Positions 33,059 through 39,480 of a stretch of 64,000 nucleotides of DNA are shown here, one piece after another. The DNA is from a virus, in IMG/VR virus record IMGVR_UViG_3300033146_005641, positions 1-64,000 of that record; one strand, given 5' to 3'. The first letter of the stretch is position 1; each line of letters starts with the position of its first letter. Below the pieces are notes generated by a model that saw nothing but the letters and a program-made list of their open reading frames with translations, searched no databases and was not told where the DNA came from. A program made the position numbers and the translations under genes.

Positions 33059-33186
33059 TATATAAACTCAAATTATATGAAGATTGGATAGACTGAGCGA
33101 ATGAGTTCGATTCTCATTAACAAAGGTATGGTACAGATCGCGAGGTAGTTAGTCGGTTCGATTCCGACATAATTTGAGTTTATATA
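33059..33186 (+). ncRNA. tRNA-like relic with an 18-bp closing stem
   Basis: Perfect 18-bp inverted repeat (33059-33076 with 33169-33186) closes a 92-base region. Inside, one T-arm (GTCGG-TTCGATT-CCGAC) abuts the 3' strand exactly as in a tRNA, with AAATTAT/ATAATTT as a 7-bp acceptor. A second T-arm-like hairpin (GAGTTCGATTCTC) occurs at about 33102. No anticodon arm or CCA. Either a fused or decayed tRNA or a tRNA mimic. Confidence 0.55.
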
Positions 33187-33307
33187 AGGCGTTGATTTTT
33201 CTCTTGTAGTGAGAGTTTCCTGTCTCGTCTGAAGCCGAATTATTAGATAGTCGTTCTAACCAAACGATACTTTTAATTTGAGGGATATTAAATAGGAAAA
33301 AATAAAC

Positions 33308-33384
33308 GTACTGGTAGCTCAGCGGGTAGTAGCATCCGATTTTTAATCGGAAGGTCGTGAGTTCGATTCTCACTCAGTACACCA
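33308..33384 (+). tRNA. tRNA-Lys (UUU)
   Basis: Acceptor GTACTGG/TCAGTAC, anticodon stem TCCGA/TCGGA with loop TTTTTAA, encoded CCA. The D-arm carries an extra base pair of nucleotides (GGGTAGTAGC). Confidence 0.92.
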
Positions 33385-33386
33385 AA

Positions 33387-33460
33387 CCTCAGTTAGTTCA
33401 ATGGTAGAACGTTCGACTGATAATCGGAAAACGGAAGTTCAATTCTTCCACTGAGGACCA
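33387..33460 (+). tRNA. tRNA-Ile (GAU)
   Basis: Acceptor CCTCAGT/ACTGAGG, D-stem GTTC/GAAC, anticodon loop CTGATAA, encoded CCA. Confidence 0.93.
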
Positions 33461-33465
33461 TAAAC

Positions 33466-33550
33466 GTAGTCTAAAAGCTGATCGGATTCAGCAGCGGGAC
33501 TGTAAATCCCGTCCTTAAAGGGGGTGGTTCGAGTCCACTAGACTACACCA
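33466..33550 (+). tRNA. tRNA-Tyr (GUA)
   Basis: Acceptor GTAGTCT/AGACTAC, anticodon stem CGGGA/TCCCG with loop CTGTAAA, long variable arm, encoded CCA. Confidence 0.94.
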
Positions 33551-33555
33551 TTAAT

Positions 33556-33640
33556 GCATCTATGGCGGAATTGGTAGACGCGCTGGACTTAAAATCCAGT
33601 TCTTTAGAGAGTTCCGGTTCAAATCCGGATAGATGCACCA
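33556..33640 (+). tRNA. tRNA-Leu (UAA)
   Basis: Acceptor GCATCTA/TAGATGC, anticodon stem CTGGA/TCCAG with loop CTTAAAA, extended variable arm, encoded CCA. Confidence 0.94.
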
Positions 33641-33731
33641 GACAATATAAAAGAACGTTTTATAAAAGTTTAAGAAAATTTTTGTAAAGCGTTCTAAAAT
33701 AAGTCCTAGGTTTATTTTGGAGCGTGAGATC

Positions 33732-33817
33732 ACAAATAAAGTTCTTGGTTAGACGTGCGGTGCAAATCCGTTTTACCATAGTAGGTGCGGAAGGTTCAAT
33801 CCCTTCGCTTTATTTGT
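33732..33817 (+). ncRNA. tRNA-like relic with a T-arm but no usable anticodon
   Basis: Inverted repeat ACAAATAAAG/CTTTATTTGT closes an 86-base region. A T-arm GAAGG-TTCAATC-CCTTC abuts an acceptor-like 7-bp stem ATAAAGT/GCTTTAT. The centre has CGG-TGCAAAT-CCG but no U33, and the 3' end reads TGT rather than CCA. Likely a decayed tRNA or a structural mimic. Confidence 0.5.
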
Positions 33818-33882
33818 TAAAACTTATAATGAAGGCCAAGTTATAAGGATTTCCGGTTAGGTCTTCCGTAAAAAGACTATCA

Positions 33883-33967
33883 GGAAGTGGCACGTAAGGT
33901 ACGTAAGAGGTTTGCTAAACCTTGGCCGGTAAAACGGTAGTGAGTTCGATTCTCACCATTTCCACCA
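33883..33967 (+). tRNA. tRNA-Ser (GCU)
   Basis: Acceptor GGAAGTG/CATTTCC, anticodon stem GAGGT/ACCTT with loop TTGCTAA, long variable arm, T-stem GTGAG/CTCAC, encoded CCA. The 65 bases before it hold small inverted repeats, including GGCCAAG complementary to its own CTTGGCC. Confidence 0.88.
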
Positions 33968-33980
33968 TATTTAATTGTAT

Positions 33981-34003
33981 TTTAAGCAAGATTATTATAT
34001 AAT
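33981..34003 (+). promoter_or_regulatory. Early-type promoter inside the tRNA cluster
   Basis: TTTAAG-N11-TATAAT between tRNA-Ser(GCU) and tRNA-Glu. Confidence 0.7.
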
Positions 34004-34014
34004 ATGTGTATAAT

Positions 34015-34088
34015 GGCTCCTTAGATTATTGGTAGATCGACGCTCTTTCACAGCGTAGAGACCGGGTCAGTACCGGTAGGAGTCACCA
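34015..34088 (+). tRNA. tRNA-Glu (UUC)
   Basis: Acceptor GGCTCCT/AGGAGTC, D-stem GATT/GATC, anticodon stem ACGCT/AGCGT with loop CTTTCAC, encoded CCA. Confidence 0.93.
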
Positions 34089-34090
34089 TT

Positions 34091-34165
34091 GCTCTCATAG
34101 TATAGTGGTTATTACGCCGGTTTGTCACATCGGTAACCGGAGTTCAATTCTCCGTGGGAGCGCCA
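34091..34165 (+). tRNA. tRNA-Asp (GUC)
   Basis: Acceptor GCTCTCA/TGGGAGC, anticodon loop TTGTCAC, discriminator G as expected for Asp, encoded CCA. Confidence 0.93.
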
Positions 34166-34169
34166 TTAA

Positions 34170-34246
34170 GGACTAATAGCTCAGTTGGTTAGAGCCCTCT
34201 GCTCATAACGGAGTGGTCGTAAGTTCGAATCTTACTTAGTCCACCA
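34170..34246 (+). tRNA. tRNA with CAU anticodon (Ile2 or elongator Met)
   Basis: Acceptor GGACTAA/TTAGTCC, anticodon stem CTCTG/CGGAG with loop CTCATAA, encoded CCA. The GGAC...GTCC ends and the TTGGTTAGAGC D-arm resemble bacterial tRNA-Ile2, in which C34 is lysidine-modified. Met cannot be excluded. Confidence 0.9.
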
Positions 34247-34254
34247 TTTTATAT

Positions 34255-34326
34255 TCCGGTGTACTCAATTGGCACGAGGCGGAGCTGTTAACTCTAAATA
34301 TGCTGGTTCAAATCCAGCCACCGGAG
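34255..34326 (+). tRNA. tRNA-Asn (GUU)
   Basis: Acceptor TCCGGTG/CACCGGA, anticodon loop CTGTTAA, T-stem GCTGG/CCAGC, discriminator G. What follows is CCCACCA, so the CCA is not encoded in the usual place. A hairpin with GAAC/GTTC follows. Confidence 0.88.
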
Positions 34327-34389
34327 CCCACCACCAAGTTTTGACTTATTGAACTTCAAAGTTCAGGTGGTGACCATCATAAAAAATAA

Positions 34390-34465
34390 GGATGAGTAGC
34401 ACAACTGGCAGTGCAACAGGTTTTGAGCCTGTGGGTTAGAGGTTCGAATCCTCTCTCATCTTCCA
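34390..34465 (+). tRNA. tRNA-Gln (UUG)
   Basis: Acceptor GGATGAG/CTCATCT, D-stem GCAC/GTGC, anticodon stem ACAGG/CCTGT with loop TTTTGAG, encoded CCA. Confidence 0.92.
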
Positions 34466-34475
34466 TTTTAAATAT

Positions 34476-34552
34476 CGCTGGCGGGAGGTAGGTATCTCAC
34501 GAGGGCTCATAACCCTTGTTAACTCGGTTCAATTCCGAGGCTTCAGTAACCA
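34476..34552 (+). tRNA. Initiator tRNA-fMet (CAU), diverged acceptor
   Basis: The anticodon stem has GGG/CCC pairs around loop CTCATAA, the initiator signature. The first base C faces A (C1xA72), also typical. T-arm CTCGG-TTCAATT-CCGAG is sound. Acceptor pairing is imperfect (one C:T mismatch, two G:U). CCA is encoded. Confidence 0.7.
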
Positions 34553-34555
34553 AAT

Positions 34556-34631
34556 ATATCAGTAGCTCTAATGGTAGAGCAGGAGATTCCAAATCTTCAG
34601 GTTGTGGGTTCAAATCCTACCTGGTATGCCA
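34556..34631 (+). tRNA. tRNA-Trp (CCA)
   Basis: Acceptor ATATCAG/CTGGTAT, D-stem GCTC/GAGC, anticodon loop TTCCAAA, discriminator G, encoded CCA. The CCA anticodon reads UGG only, so UGA stays a stop. Confidence 0.92.
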
Positions 34632-34787
34632 AAAAATTAAAAAATTTTAGTTAAGTTTTTCGACATTAAATAAAGTTTATAGGAGGCTACTCGAGCAGAA
34701 TCTAATATTCTGTGCTTCTGAAAAAGTTCCTGTGGAGATAGGACAATTATTATAGTTAACTCAGAAATTTTCTAGAAAATTTTTAGG

Positions 34788-34862
34788 GTGACTATAGTAC
34801 AACGGTTAGTACACTCGTCTGTGGAACGAGGTATTGGAGTTCGATTCTCCATAGTCACACCA
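34788..34862 (+). tRNA. tRNA-His (GUG)
   Basis: Acceptor GTGACTA/TAGTCAC with an extra G just before position 1, as usual for His. Anticodon stem CTCGT/ACGAG with loop CTGTGGA, encoded CCA. Confidence 0.93.
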
Positions 34863-34865
34863 AAT

Positions 34866-34942
34866 GCCGCCTTATCTCAGCCGGATAGAGCAGAGAACTT
34901 CTAATTCTCGGGTCACACGTTCAAATCGTGTAGATGGTACCA
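34866..34942 (+). tRNA. tRNA-Arg (UCU)
   Basis: Anticodon stem GAGAA/TTCTC with loop CTTCTAA, T-loop TTCAAAT, encoded CCA. The acceptor GCCGCCT/AGATGGT has one mismatch and two G:U pairs. Confidence 0.85.
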
Positions 34943-35297
34943 TAGAAAATTTTAATAGGTCTTCATATTAGGTTGAAGATCTACAAAGTTTTCTTATTTT
35001 TGATGAAAAATAAGTGGTGAGTCCTAATAGGCAATCAGCGCCTCTCAATCATATAATATCTGTATGTAAAACATCGACTTAGTATGATAAGCGGGAACCT
35101 AAAATAGTTTTATATTTGGCTTCAAACAAATATAAATTAAAAGTAATTCTATTGAAACTACTGACAATCTATGACAAACAGGATAAAACACTCCATTGTA
35201 TCTCTGTGATAGAAGGAAGCGGGAAAATCCTTACAAATCCTGTAGTTAAGTTATTAAAAGACCTTGAAAGAGGTCGCTTAACTTTAAGATATATAAT
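34943..35297 (+). other. 355-base stretch, probably structured RNA, unassigned
   Basis: No convincing gene. It contains GTTAAG/CTTAAC around an inner GACCT/AGGTC hairpin (about 35243-35283), TATATTTG/CAAATATA (about 35111-35134) and two AGCGGGAA motifs. An ATG-free frame opens late (35116) but reads through the next tRNA-like gene, so I do not call it coding. A diverged self-splicing intron or tRNA debris are both possible; neither is shown. Confidence 0.4.
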
Positions 35298-35370
35298 GGC
35301 TAGATTCAATGGAGAAAACTCAGATCTCATAAGTCAGAGAAGTGCGGGTCGGTGCCGCATCTAGTCACCA
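35298..35370 (+). tRNA. Degenerate tRNA-Met (CAU) candidate
   Basis: Acceptor GGCTAGA/TCTAGTC with discriminator A and encoded CCA. The anticodon loop CTCATAA is in the right place. The T-stem TGCGG/CCGCA abuts the acceptor, but its loop is GTCGGTG instead of TTCRANN, the D-arm is reduced and the anticodon stem has an A:A mismatch. The 73-base geometry fits a tRNA. It could be the elongator tRNA-Met or a dying copy. Confidence 0.55.
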
Positions 35371-35386
35371 TCGGAAGGAAAAATAA

Positions 35387-35674
35387 ATGCTAAAAGATGT
35401 CAAGAATGTAGAAGATTGTGAGATTGGAAACTATCTTTTCATTTTATTTCGACGTTCTAGGGGAAGATTTTCAGAAGCGTTTATTAGTAAAGTGATAGAT
35501 GATAACATATTTAAAAATACCCTAGTTCTGAAAGATATTAAGAATTTTACAAATCCTGAAGATATTAATCAAGAATGGTATTGTAATTTTAATTCTGAAT
35601 TTAAAGTTATTAAAAAAATAAAGAAAGAAAATATTGAAAATTTTGAAGAAAAGTTTCCTCAATATTTTATATAA
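35387..35674 (+). CDS. Hypothetical protein with PQYFI tail, within the tRNA cluster
   Basis: 95 residues (RBS GGAAGGAAA). Alpha/beta, ending FEEKFPQYFI. It lies between tRNA genes; tRNA-Cys starts two bases after its stop. Function unknown. Confidence 0.65.
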   Translation: MLKDVKNVEDCEIGNYLFILFRRSRGRFSEAFISKVIDDNIFKNTLVLKDIKNFTNPEDINQEWYCNFNSEFKVIKKIKKENIENFEEKFPQYFI

Positions 35675-35676
35675 AC

Positions 35677-35751
35677 GTCGCAATGTCTGAATGGTAAAGA
35701 ACCTGATTGCAAACCGGGTATTAGTGAGTTCGATTCTCACTTGCGACTCCA
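35677..35751 (+). tRNA. tRNA-Cys (GCA)
   Basis: Acceptor GTCGCAA/TTGCGAC, anticodon loop TTGCAAA (closing pair A:C mismatched), T-stem GTGAG/CTCAC, discriminator T, encoded CCA. Starts two bases after a stop codon. Confidence 0.9.
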
Positions 35752-35756
35752 TAGAC

Positions 35757-35833
35757 GTCTCGATAGTTCAACTGGATAGAATATTCGGCTACGGACCGAA
35801 AGGCTGAGGGTTCGAATCCTTCTCGGGACACCA
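35757..35833 (+). tRNA. tRNA-Arg (ACG)
   Basis: Acceptor GTCTCGA/TCGGGAC, anticodon stem TTCGG/CCGAA with loop CTACGGA (A34 normally becomes inosine), encoded CCA. Last tRNA of the cluster. Confidence 0.93.
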
Positions 35834-35841
35834 AAGGGAAA

Positions 35842-36018
35842 ATGAAAGCTTTAGACTTAGATTCTTTAGAAAGAGAAGTAGTTATCTTAAGATCATATCT
35901 ATCTTTTAGAGAATGCGTTTTGCAAAACGCAAAACGCAAAACGCAAAACAAACAGGATACTTATAGAATTAGTTTTAAAAAGAAGAAAGTTAAAAAATTT
36001 CAAATATATAAAGAATAA
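35842..36018 (+). CDS. Hypothetical small basic protein with tandem-repeat core
   Basis: 58 residues. The middle (LQNAKRKTQNKQ) is encoded by four tandem copies of GCAAAAC (35922-35949). The C-terminal end is Lys-rich (ISFKKKKVKKFQIYKE). It abuts the RNase H-like gene by two bases. Confidence 0.45.
   Translation: MKALDLDSLEREVVILRSYLSFRECVLQNAKRKTQNKQDTYRISFKKKKVKKFQIYKE
35922..35949 (+). repeat. Heptanucleotide tandem repeat (GCAAAAC)x4
   Basis: Four exact tandem copies, preceded by GTTTTGC, so the start can also fold on itself. As the unit is not a multiple of three, changes in copy number would shift the reading frame of the gene it lies in. Confidence 0.9.
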
Positions 36019-36020
36019 AA

Positions 36021-36488
36021 ATGAAAAAAAGAGAAAGAAAAGTTCATACGATGGATGTAGAGGAAGTGAGGAAGTTTATATTAGATTATCCAACAGCTAA
36101 AATTTATCTCGGAGCCGATTCTCAAAGAATCCGAAAGAAAAGAGTAAAATTTGTCGTTGTTGTTGTTGTTCACTATGAGGGTCATTGCGGAGCTAAAATA
36201 TTTTATGAAACATCTTATGATCACATTACAGATGCTAAACTTTCAAGACCCTTCAATAGAATGATGAAGGAAGTTCAGCTTTTAACAGAATTATATACTC
36301 AATTAGAAGATATTTTATGGAATAGAGATTTTGAAATTCATATCGATGTTAATCCTGAAAAAGGTACCGGTTCTAATGTTGCTTATCAGGCAGCTAAAGG
36401 TGTTATTTGGGGTATGATAGGTGTAGAGCCTGTATGTAAACCTGAGGCATGGTGTGCCTCAACTGTGGCGGATAAATATTCGAAATAA
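36021..36488 (+). CDS. DUF458 / YkuK-type RNase H-like protein
   Basis: 155 residues. The YLGADSQRIRKKRVKFVVVVVVH segment (~30-52), then the IHIDVNPEKGTGSN acidic stretch (~108-121) and AWCASTVADKYSK end follow the DUF458 (YkuK) family, which has an RNase H-like fold. Asp33, Asp110 and Asp150 are candidate metal ligands. Lying next to the tRNA cluster it might process structured RNA; that is inference. Confidence 0.75.
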   Translation: MKKRERKVHTMDVEEVRKFILDYPTAKIYLGADSQRIRKKRVKFVVVVVVHYEGHCGAKIFYETSYDHITDAKLSRPFNRMMKEVQLLTELYTQLEDILWNRDFEIHIDVNPEKGTGSNVAYQAAKGVIWGMIGVEPVCKPEAWCASTVADKYSK

Positions 36489-36490
36489 GT

Positions 36491-36706
36491 ATGAAAAAGA
36501 GTATATACCTATACGTTATTAATAATAAACTCTATGAGGTTTACTATAAATATAATAAAAATATTACTTATAGATATGTAAAAGAGTATGGATCACGAGA
36601 TAAACCTATAAGATATTATGATTATGGAAGAAAAAAATCATTAGGTATGGCCCGGGTTCTTACTAAAGAACAAGCTAGAGAAAAATTTCCTCAATATTTT
36701 ATTTGA
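36491..36706 (+). CDS. Hypothetical small protein with PQYFI tail
   Basis: 71 residues, very Tyr/Lys-rich (YLYVINNKLYEVYYKYNKNI), ending REKFPQYFI. Three bases after the previous stop; a promoter follows directly. Confidence 0.6.
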   Translation: MKKSIYLYVINNKLYEVYYKYNKNITYRYVKEYGSRDKPIRYYDYGRKKSLGMARVLTKEQAREKFPQYFI

Positions 36707-36707
36707 T

Positions 36708-36730
36708 TTTAAGTTTTATTACACTATAAT
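36708..36730 (+). promoter_or_regulatory. Early-type promoter
   Basis: TTTAAGTTTT, TATAAT at 11-base spacing, followed by the conserved leader AGAGAAAAGGATAGAAAG. Confidence 0.75.
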
Positions 36731-36759
36731 ATATTATATAAAGAGAAAAGGATAGAAAG

Positions 36760-36927
36760 ATGAAAACGAGATTTAACAATGCTGAATATTATGATTTTAT
36801 ATATGGTGAAGATATTGTAATAACTTCATTAGAAGGATATCCATATTCTGAAGATATTAATTCAGATTTCAACGAAAACGATAGTAATTAATATTTTAAA
36901 TCTAAAATTAATCAATATTTTATTTGA
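36760..36927 (+). pseudogene. LRR gene reduced to its ends, with in-frame stop
   Basis: ATG 36760 reads a short N-terminus, then SLEGYPYSEDINSDFNENDSN and TAA (36889-36891). The same frame continues YFKSKINQYFI to TGA 36925-36927. This is the cap and tail of the LRR family without its repeats, plus a nonsense mutation. Confidence 0.6.
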
Positions 36928-36938
36928 TTTATAGAAAG

Positions 36939-37628
36939 ATGAAGTTCAGAGACACTAAATATGGTGATTTAACGGGACAAACTTATGAAGGAGATATTGA
37001 TGTAAGCGAATTAAGTCTTACTTCTCTAGAGGGGCTCCGGAGACAGTTAATGGTAATTTTTATTGTACTCATAACAATCTAACTTCTCTAAAAGGATCTC
37101 CTAAGGTAGTTAATGGTAATTTTAGTTGCTCAGATAACAATTTAACTTCTCTAGAGGGGGCTCCAGAGACAGTTAATGGTAGTTTTAATTGTTTAAACAA
37201 TCAACTAACCTCTCTAGAGGGGGTTCCAGAGGTAGTTAACGGAAGCTTTTATTGTTCAAACAATCGATTAACATCTCTAGAAGGGGTTCCGAAGGTAATC
37301 GATGGTAGTTTTTATTGCTCTTACAACAATTTAACTTCTCTAGAGGGGGCTCCGGAGACAGTTAATGGTAATTTTTATTGTACTCCATAACAATCTAGCC
37401 TCTCTAGAGGGATCTCTGAGAGAAGCTAATGGTAATTTTAATTGTTCTTACAACGATCTAGCTTCTCTAGAGGAGGTTCCGGAGGTAGTTATTGGTAATT
37501 TTTATTGTACTCATAACAATCTAGCCTCTCTAGAGGGATTACCTTATTCTAAATATGTATACTCTGATTTTAGTGATAAAGAAGTTAATGATTATTTAAA
37601 ATCTAAATTTCCTCAATATTTTATATAA
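36939..37628 (+). pseudogene. LRR paralogue broken by two compensating frameshifts
   Basis: ATG 36939 gives the family N-terminus (MKFRDTKYGDLTGQTYEGDI). At about 37030 the repeat core reads GAGGGGCTCC where other copies have GAGGGGGCTCC, a lost G that shifts the frame. At about 37384 TACTCCATAAC has an extra C relative to TACTCATAAC and restores the frame. About nine repeats, cap and KSKFPQYFI are otherwise intact. Real decay, slippage or sequencing error. Confidence 0.65.
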
Positions 37629-37629
37629 C

Positions 37630-37652
37630 TTTAAGGTATATTACACTATAAT
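37630..37652 (+). promoter_or_regulatory. Early-type promoter
   Basis: TTTAAG-N11-TATAAT after the LRR pseudogene. The leader is cut short (AAAGAGAGG) before ATG 37671. The nearest stable product downstream is the tmRNA. Confidence 0.7.
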
Positions 37653-37670
37653 ATATTATATAAAGAGAGG

Positions 37671-37801
37671 ATGAAACCTTTCAATATTATATTTTGGAAT
37701 ATCGTTAGTAGTCTTTTTAGGTCAGATAATTGTTTCTATTTGACTTGGAGTAAAAGTTGTTAATGAGGGTATGAAATAACTATAAATATTAAGCGTTGGT
37801 T
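37671..37801 (+). pseudogene. Decayed small membrane protein gene
   Basis: ATG 37671 has RBS AGAGAGG but gives only 30 codons with no clear fold. A neighbouring frame reads GISLVVFLGQIIVSI, then TGA, then LGVKVVNEGMK and a stop, a typical single-helix membrane protein. A shift plus a nonsense change would explain it. Confidence 0.35.
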
Positions 37802-37841
37802 CGTCAGTGACGACGCTATATAAAAGAACTGCTGACGTTAT

Positions 37842-38129
37842 GGGGTTGATAGGTTTCGATTAGATTCTTATTAATTTTCAAAATCAAGCGGTTTAGAGTA
37901 ACCTAAAAGCTCACCAAAAAATAACTGTAAACAACACAGACTATACGCCAGCGGCGCAAGTAGCCTAATACTACAGGGTTATATAGTACCTAGTAACAGA
38001 AACTATATAAAGTGTCTACTTAAAAATTCAAAGCGTTATGATTCGTTAAAAATCTATCCTTAAAGCTTGTATAAATTTTAATTATAAACGGGATTTAAGA
38101 CTGGAGTTCGATTCTCCACAACTCCACCA
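37842..38129 (+). ncRNA. ssrA: Phage-encoded tmRNA
   Basis: 288 bases. 5' GGGGTTG pairs with 3' CAACTCC including a G3-U70 pair (alanine identity). AGGTTTCGAT, the tmRNA D-loop hallmark, follows. The 3' end has a T-arm GGAG-TTCGATT-CTCC and encoded ACCA. The resume frame at 37927 (GTA) reads VNNTDYTPAAQVA, stop TAA 37966-37968. The start of the tag matches the Helicobacter tag VNNTDYAP as I know it. The end, QVA, departs from the usual KAA/LAA degron. Confidence 0.9.
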
Positions 38130-38289
38130 ATTAAGAAAAAAAATATGAAAAAACAGATTTAAAAATCAACTCAGACGTACTCGCTTTAAGAAGATCTCTT
38201 ATGAATAGATTTTAGAATGTTTTTATCTATTATAACTGAAGATAATTTCTACGGTTAGAAATATATTTTTAAAAAATATGACTACTAAA

Positions 38290-38333
38290 AAATTCAAGAT
38301 TATTTTAATAATCGTCCTCAATATTTCATTTAA
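38290..38333 (+). pseudogene. Orphan PQYFI tail remnant
   Basis: A frame without a start reads KIQDYFNNRPQYFI and stops at TAA 38331-38333, just upstream of the capsid-like gene's late promoter. Only the tail of a lost gene remains. Confidence 0.5.
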
Positions 38334-38345
38334 ATATCTAAAACA

Positions 38346-38353
38346 TATAAATA
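38346..38353 (+). promoter_or_regulatory. Late promoter (TATAAATA)
   Basis: T4-type late promoter sequence 20 bases upstream of ATG 38374, with RBS ATAGGAAAA. Confidence 0.75.
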
Positions 38354-38373
38354 AAATAAAAATAGGAAAATTT

Positions 38374-39465
38374 ATGCCTAAAGAAATTTTATTATATGAA
38401 GAAGATATTAACACCACTTCTTTGACAGAAGGAACAGATGTTCAAGATGTTGCTCCTACTGCTTCAAATCTAACTAATATAGCAGTACCTACAGTTTCTC
38501 AAACTTTACCTTTTATGGTAGGATATGTTCAAAATATTAATGCACCTCAAGGATTTGTTTTCGGATTAACTTCTAGAGATAGAACATCTATATCTAACCC
38601 TGATTACCCAGCCACTCCTGATAATTCTGCTAGTCCCGATACTCCAGATGATTTAATAGTTACAAGATCACTAATCAAAACTTCTGAAAGAGGAGTAAAT
38701 ATTTCAGTAACTAATGAAGTGGAACATGATGTTATGACTTTATTTAATCCTATTTCTAGTAATACTGAATTTTATGGTAGTGAAAACGGTAAGGTAGGTC
38801 AATTCTTTTTAGAGTACGGAAACTGGAGACTTAATAATAAAACTAATGTTGATTTTATGAATTGGTTAGATAGTGTATGTACAGTAAAGGGTTCAGCAAC
38901 TATAGATAATTATGCTGAGATGAATAAAATACTTGGAATTATTGGTGAATTAAAGGAAGCTCTTTTTAAACAATCTGAAAAATCAGGTAGAACCTGGGTA
39001 ATTGTAACACCAAGAATAGCTAATTATTTATCTACAGTAAACGGATTCATAAACCATAATAATTCTGACTGGTTTATGAATGGTAGAAAAATACCTAGCA
39101 CTAGCATTAATCCTTATGTAGGTACTTTTGGAGATACTGATGTATTCATTTATAATAGTACAAGTCTAAAAGGAGGAACTTCTAATACTACAGAAACCTC
39201 AGGAGAAATTTTTATGGGATTATCGGGAGGACCTGGCACATCATCTATATTCTACTCACCTTATAAAAAGTTCGTTATAAAAGGTGGTAGTGATAGTTAT
39301 ACAGGTCAAAGTGTTATGTTCTTTAGAATTAGAGATGCTTGGATGCTAAACCCTCAAGATACTTTAGACGAAAATACAACGGGGACTGAACTTCCTGAAC
39401 CTAATAATAACTCTAAGTTTGTGGTTAAGGCTGATATAACATTTACAGAAACTTTATTATCATAA
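38374..39465 (+). CDS. gp23-like capsid protein
   Basis: 363 residues from ATG 38374, chosen because a late promoter and an RBS lie just upstream; a longer frame from 38278 overlaps the tail remnant. Landmarks of T4-type capsid proteins: long N-terminal arm (LLYEEDINTTSLTEGTDVQD), SGRTWVIVTPRIANYL in the core, and SSIFYSPYKKFVIKGGSDSY...IRDAWMLNPQD near the end. Either the major capsid protein or a vertex-type paralogue. No PQYFI tail. Confidence 0.65.
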   Translation: MPKEILLYEEDINTTSLTEGTDVQDVAPTASNLTNIAVPTVSQTLPFMVGYVQNINAPQGFVFGLTSRDRTSISNPDYPATPDNSASPDTPDDLIVTRSLIKTSERGVNISVTNEVEHDVMTLFNPISSNTEFYGSENGKVGQFFLEYGNWRLNNKTNVDFMNWLDSVCTVKGSATIDNYAEMNKILGIIGELKEALFKQSEKSGRTWVIVTPRIANYLSTVNGFINHNNSDWFMNGRKIPSTSINPYVGTFGDTDVFIYNSTSLKGGTSNTTETSGEIFMGLSGGPGTSSIFYSPYKKFVIKGGSDSYTGQSVMFFRIRDAWMLNPQDTLDENTTGTELPEPNNNSKFVVKADITFTETLLS

Positions 39466-39480
39466 TATAGGAAAATAATA

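Noticed and set aside
35116-35364. Coding frame of 82 codons in the tRNA cluster
   Set aside because: No RBS, starts with a non-ATG codon, runs through the tRNA-Met-like gene and has no protein-like pattern.
34943-35370. Group I intron inside a tRNA gene
   Set aside because: Suggestive motifs only; no consistent P3-P7 pairing or split tRNA exons could be assembled by eye.
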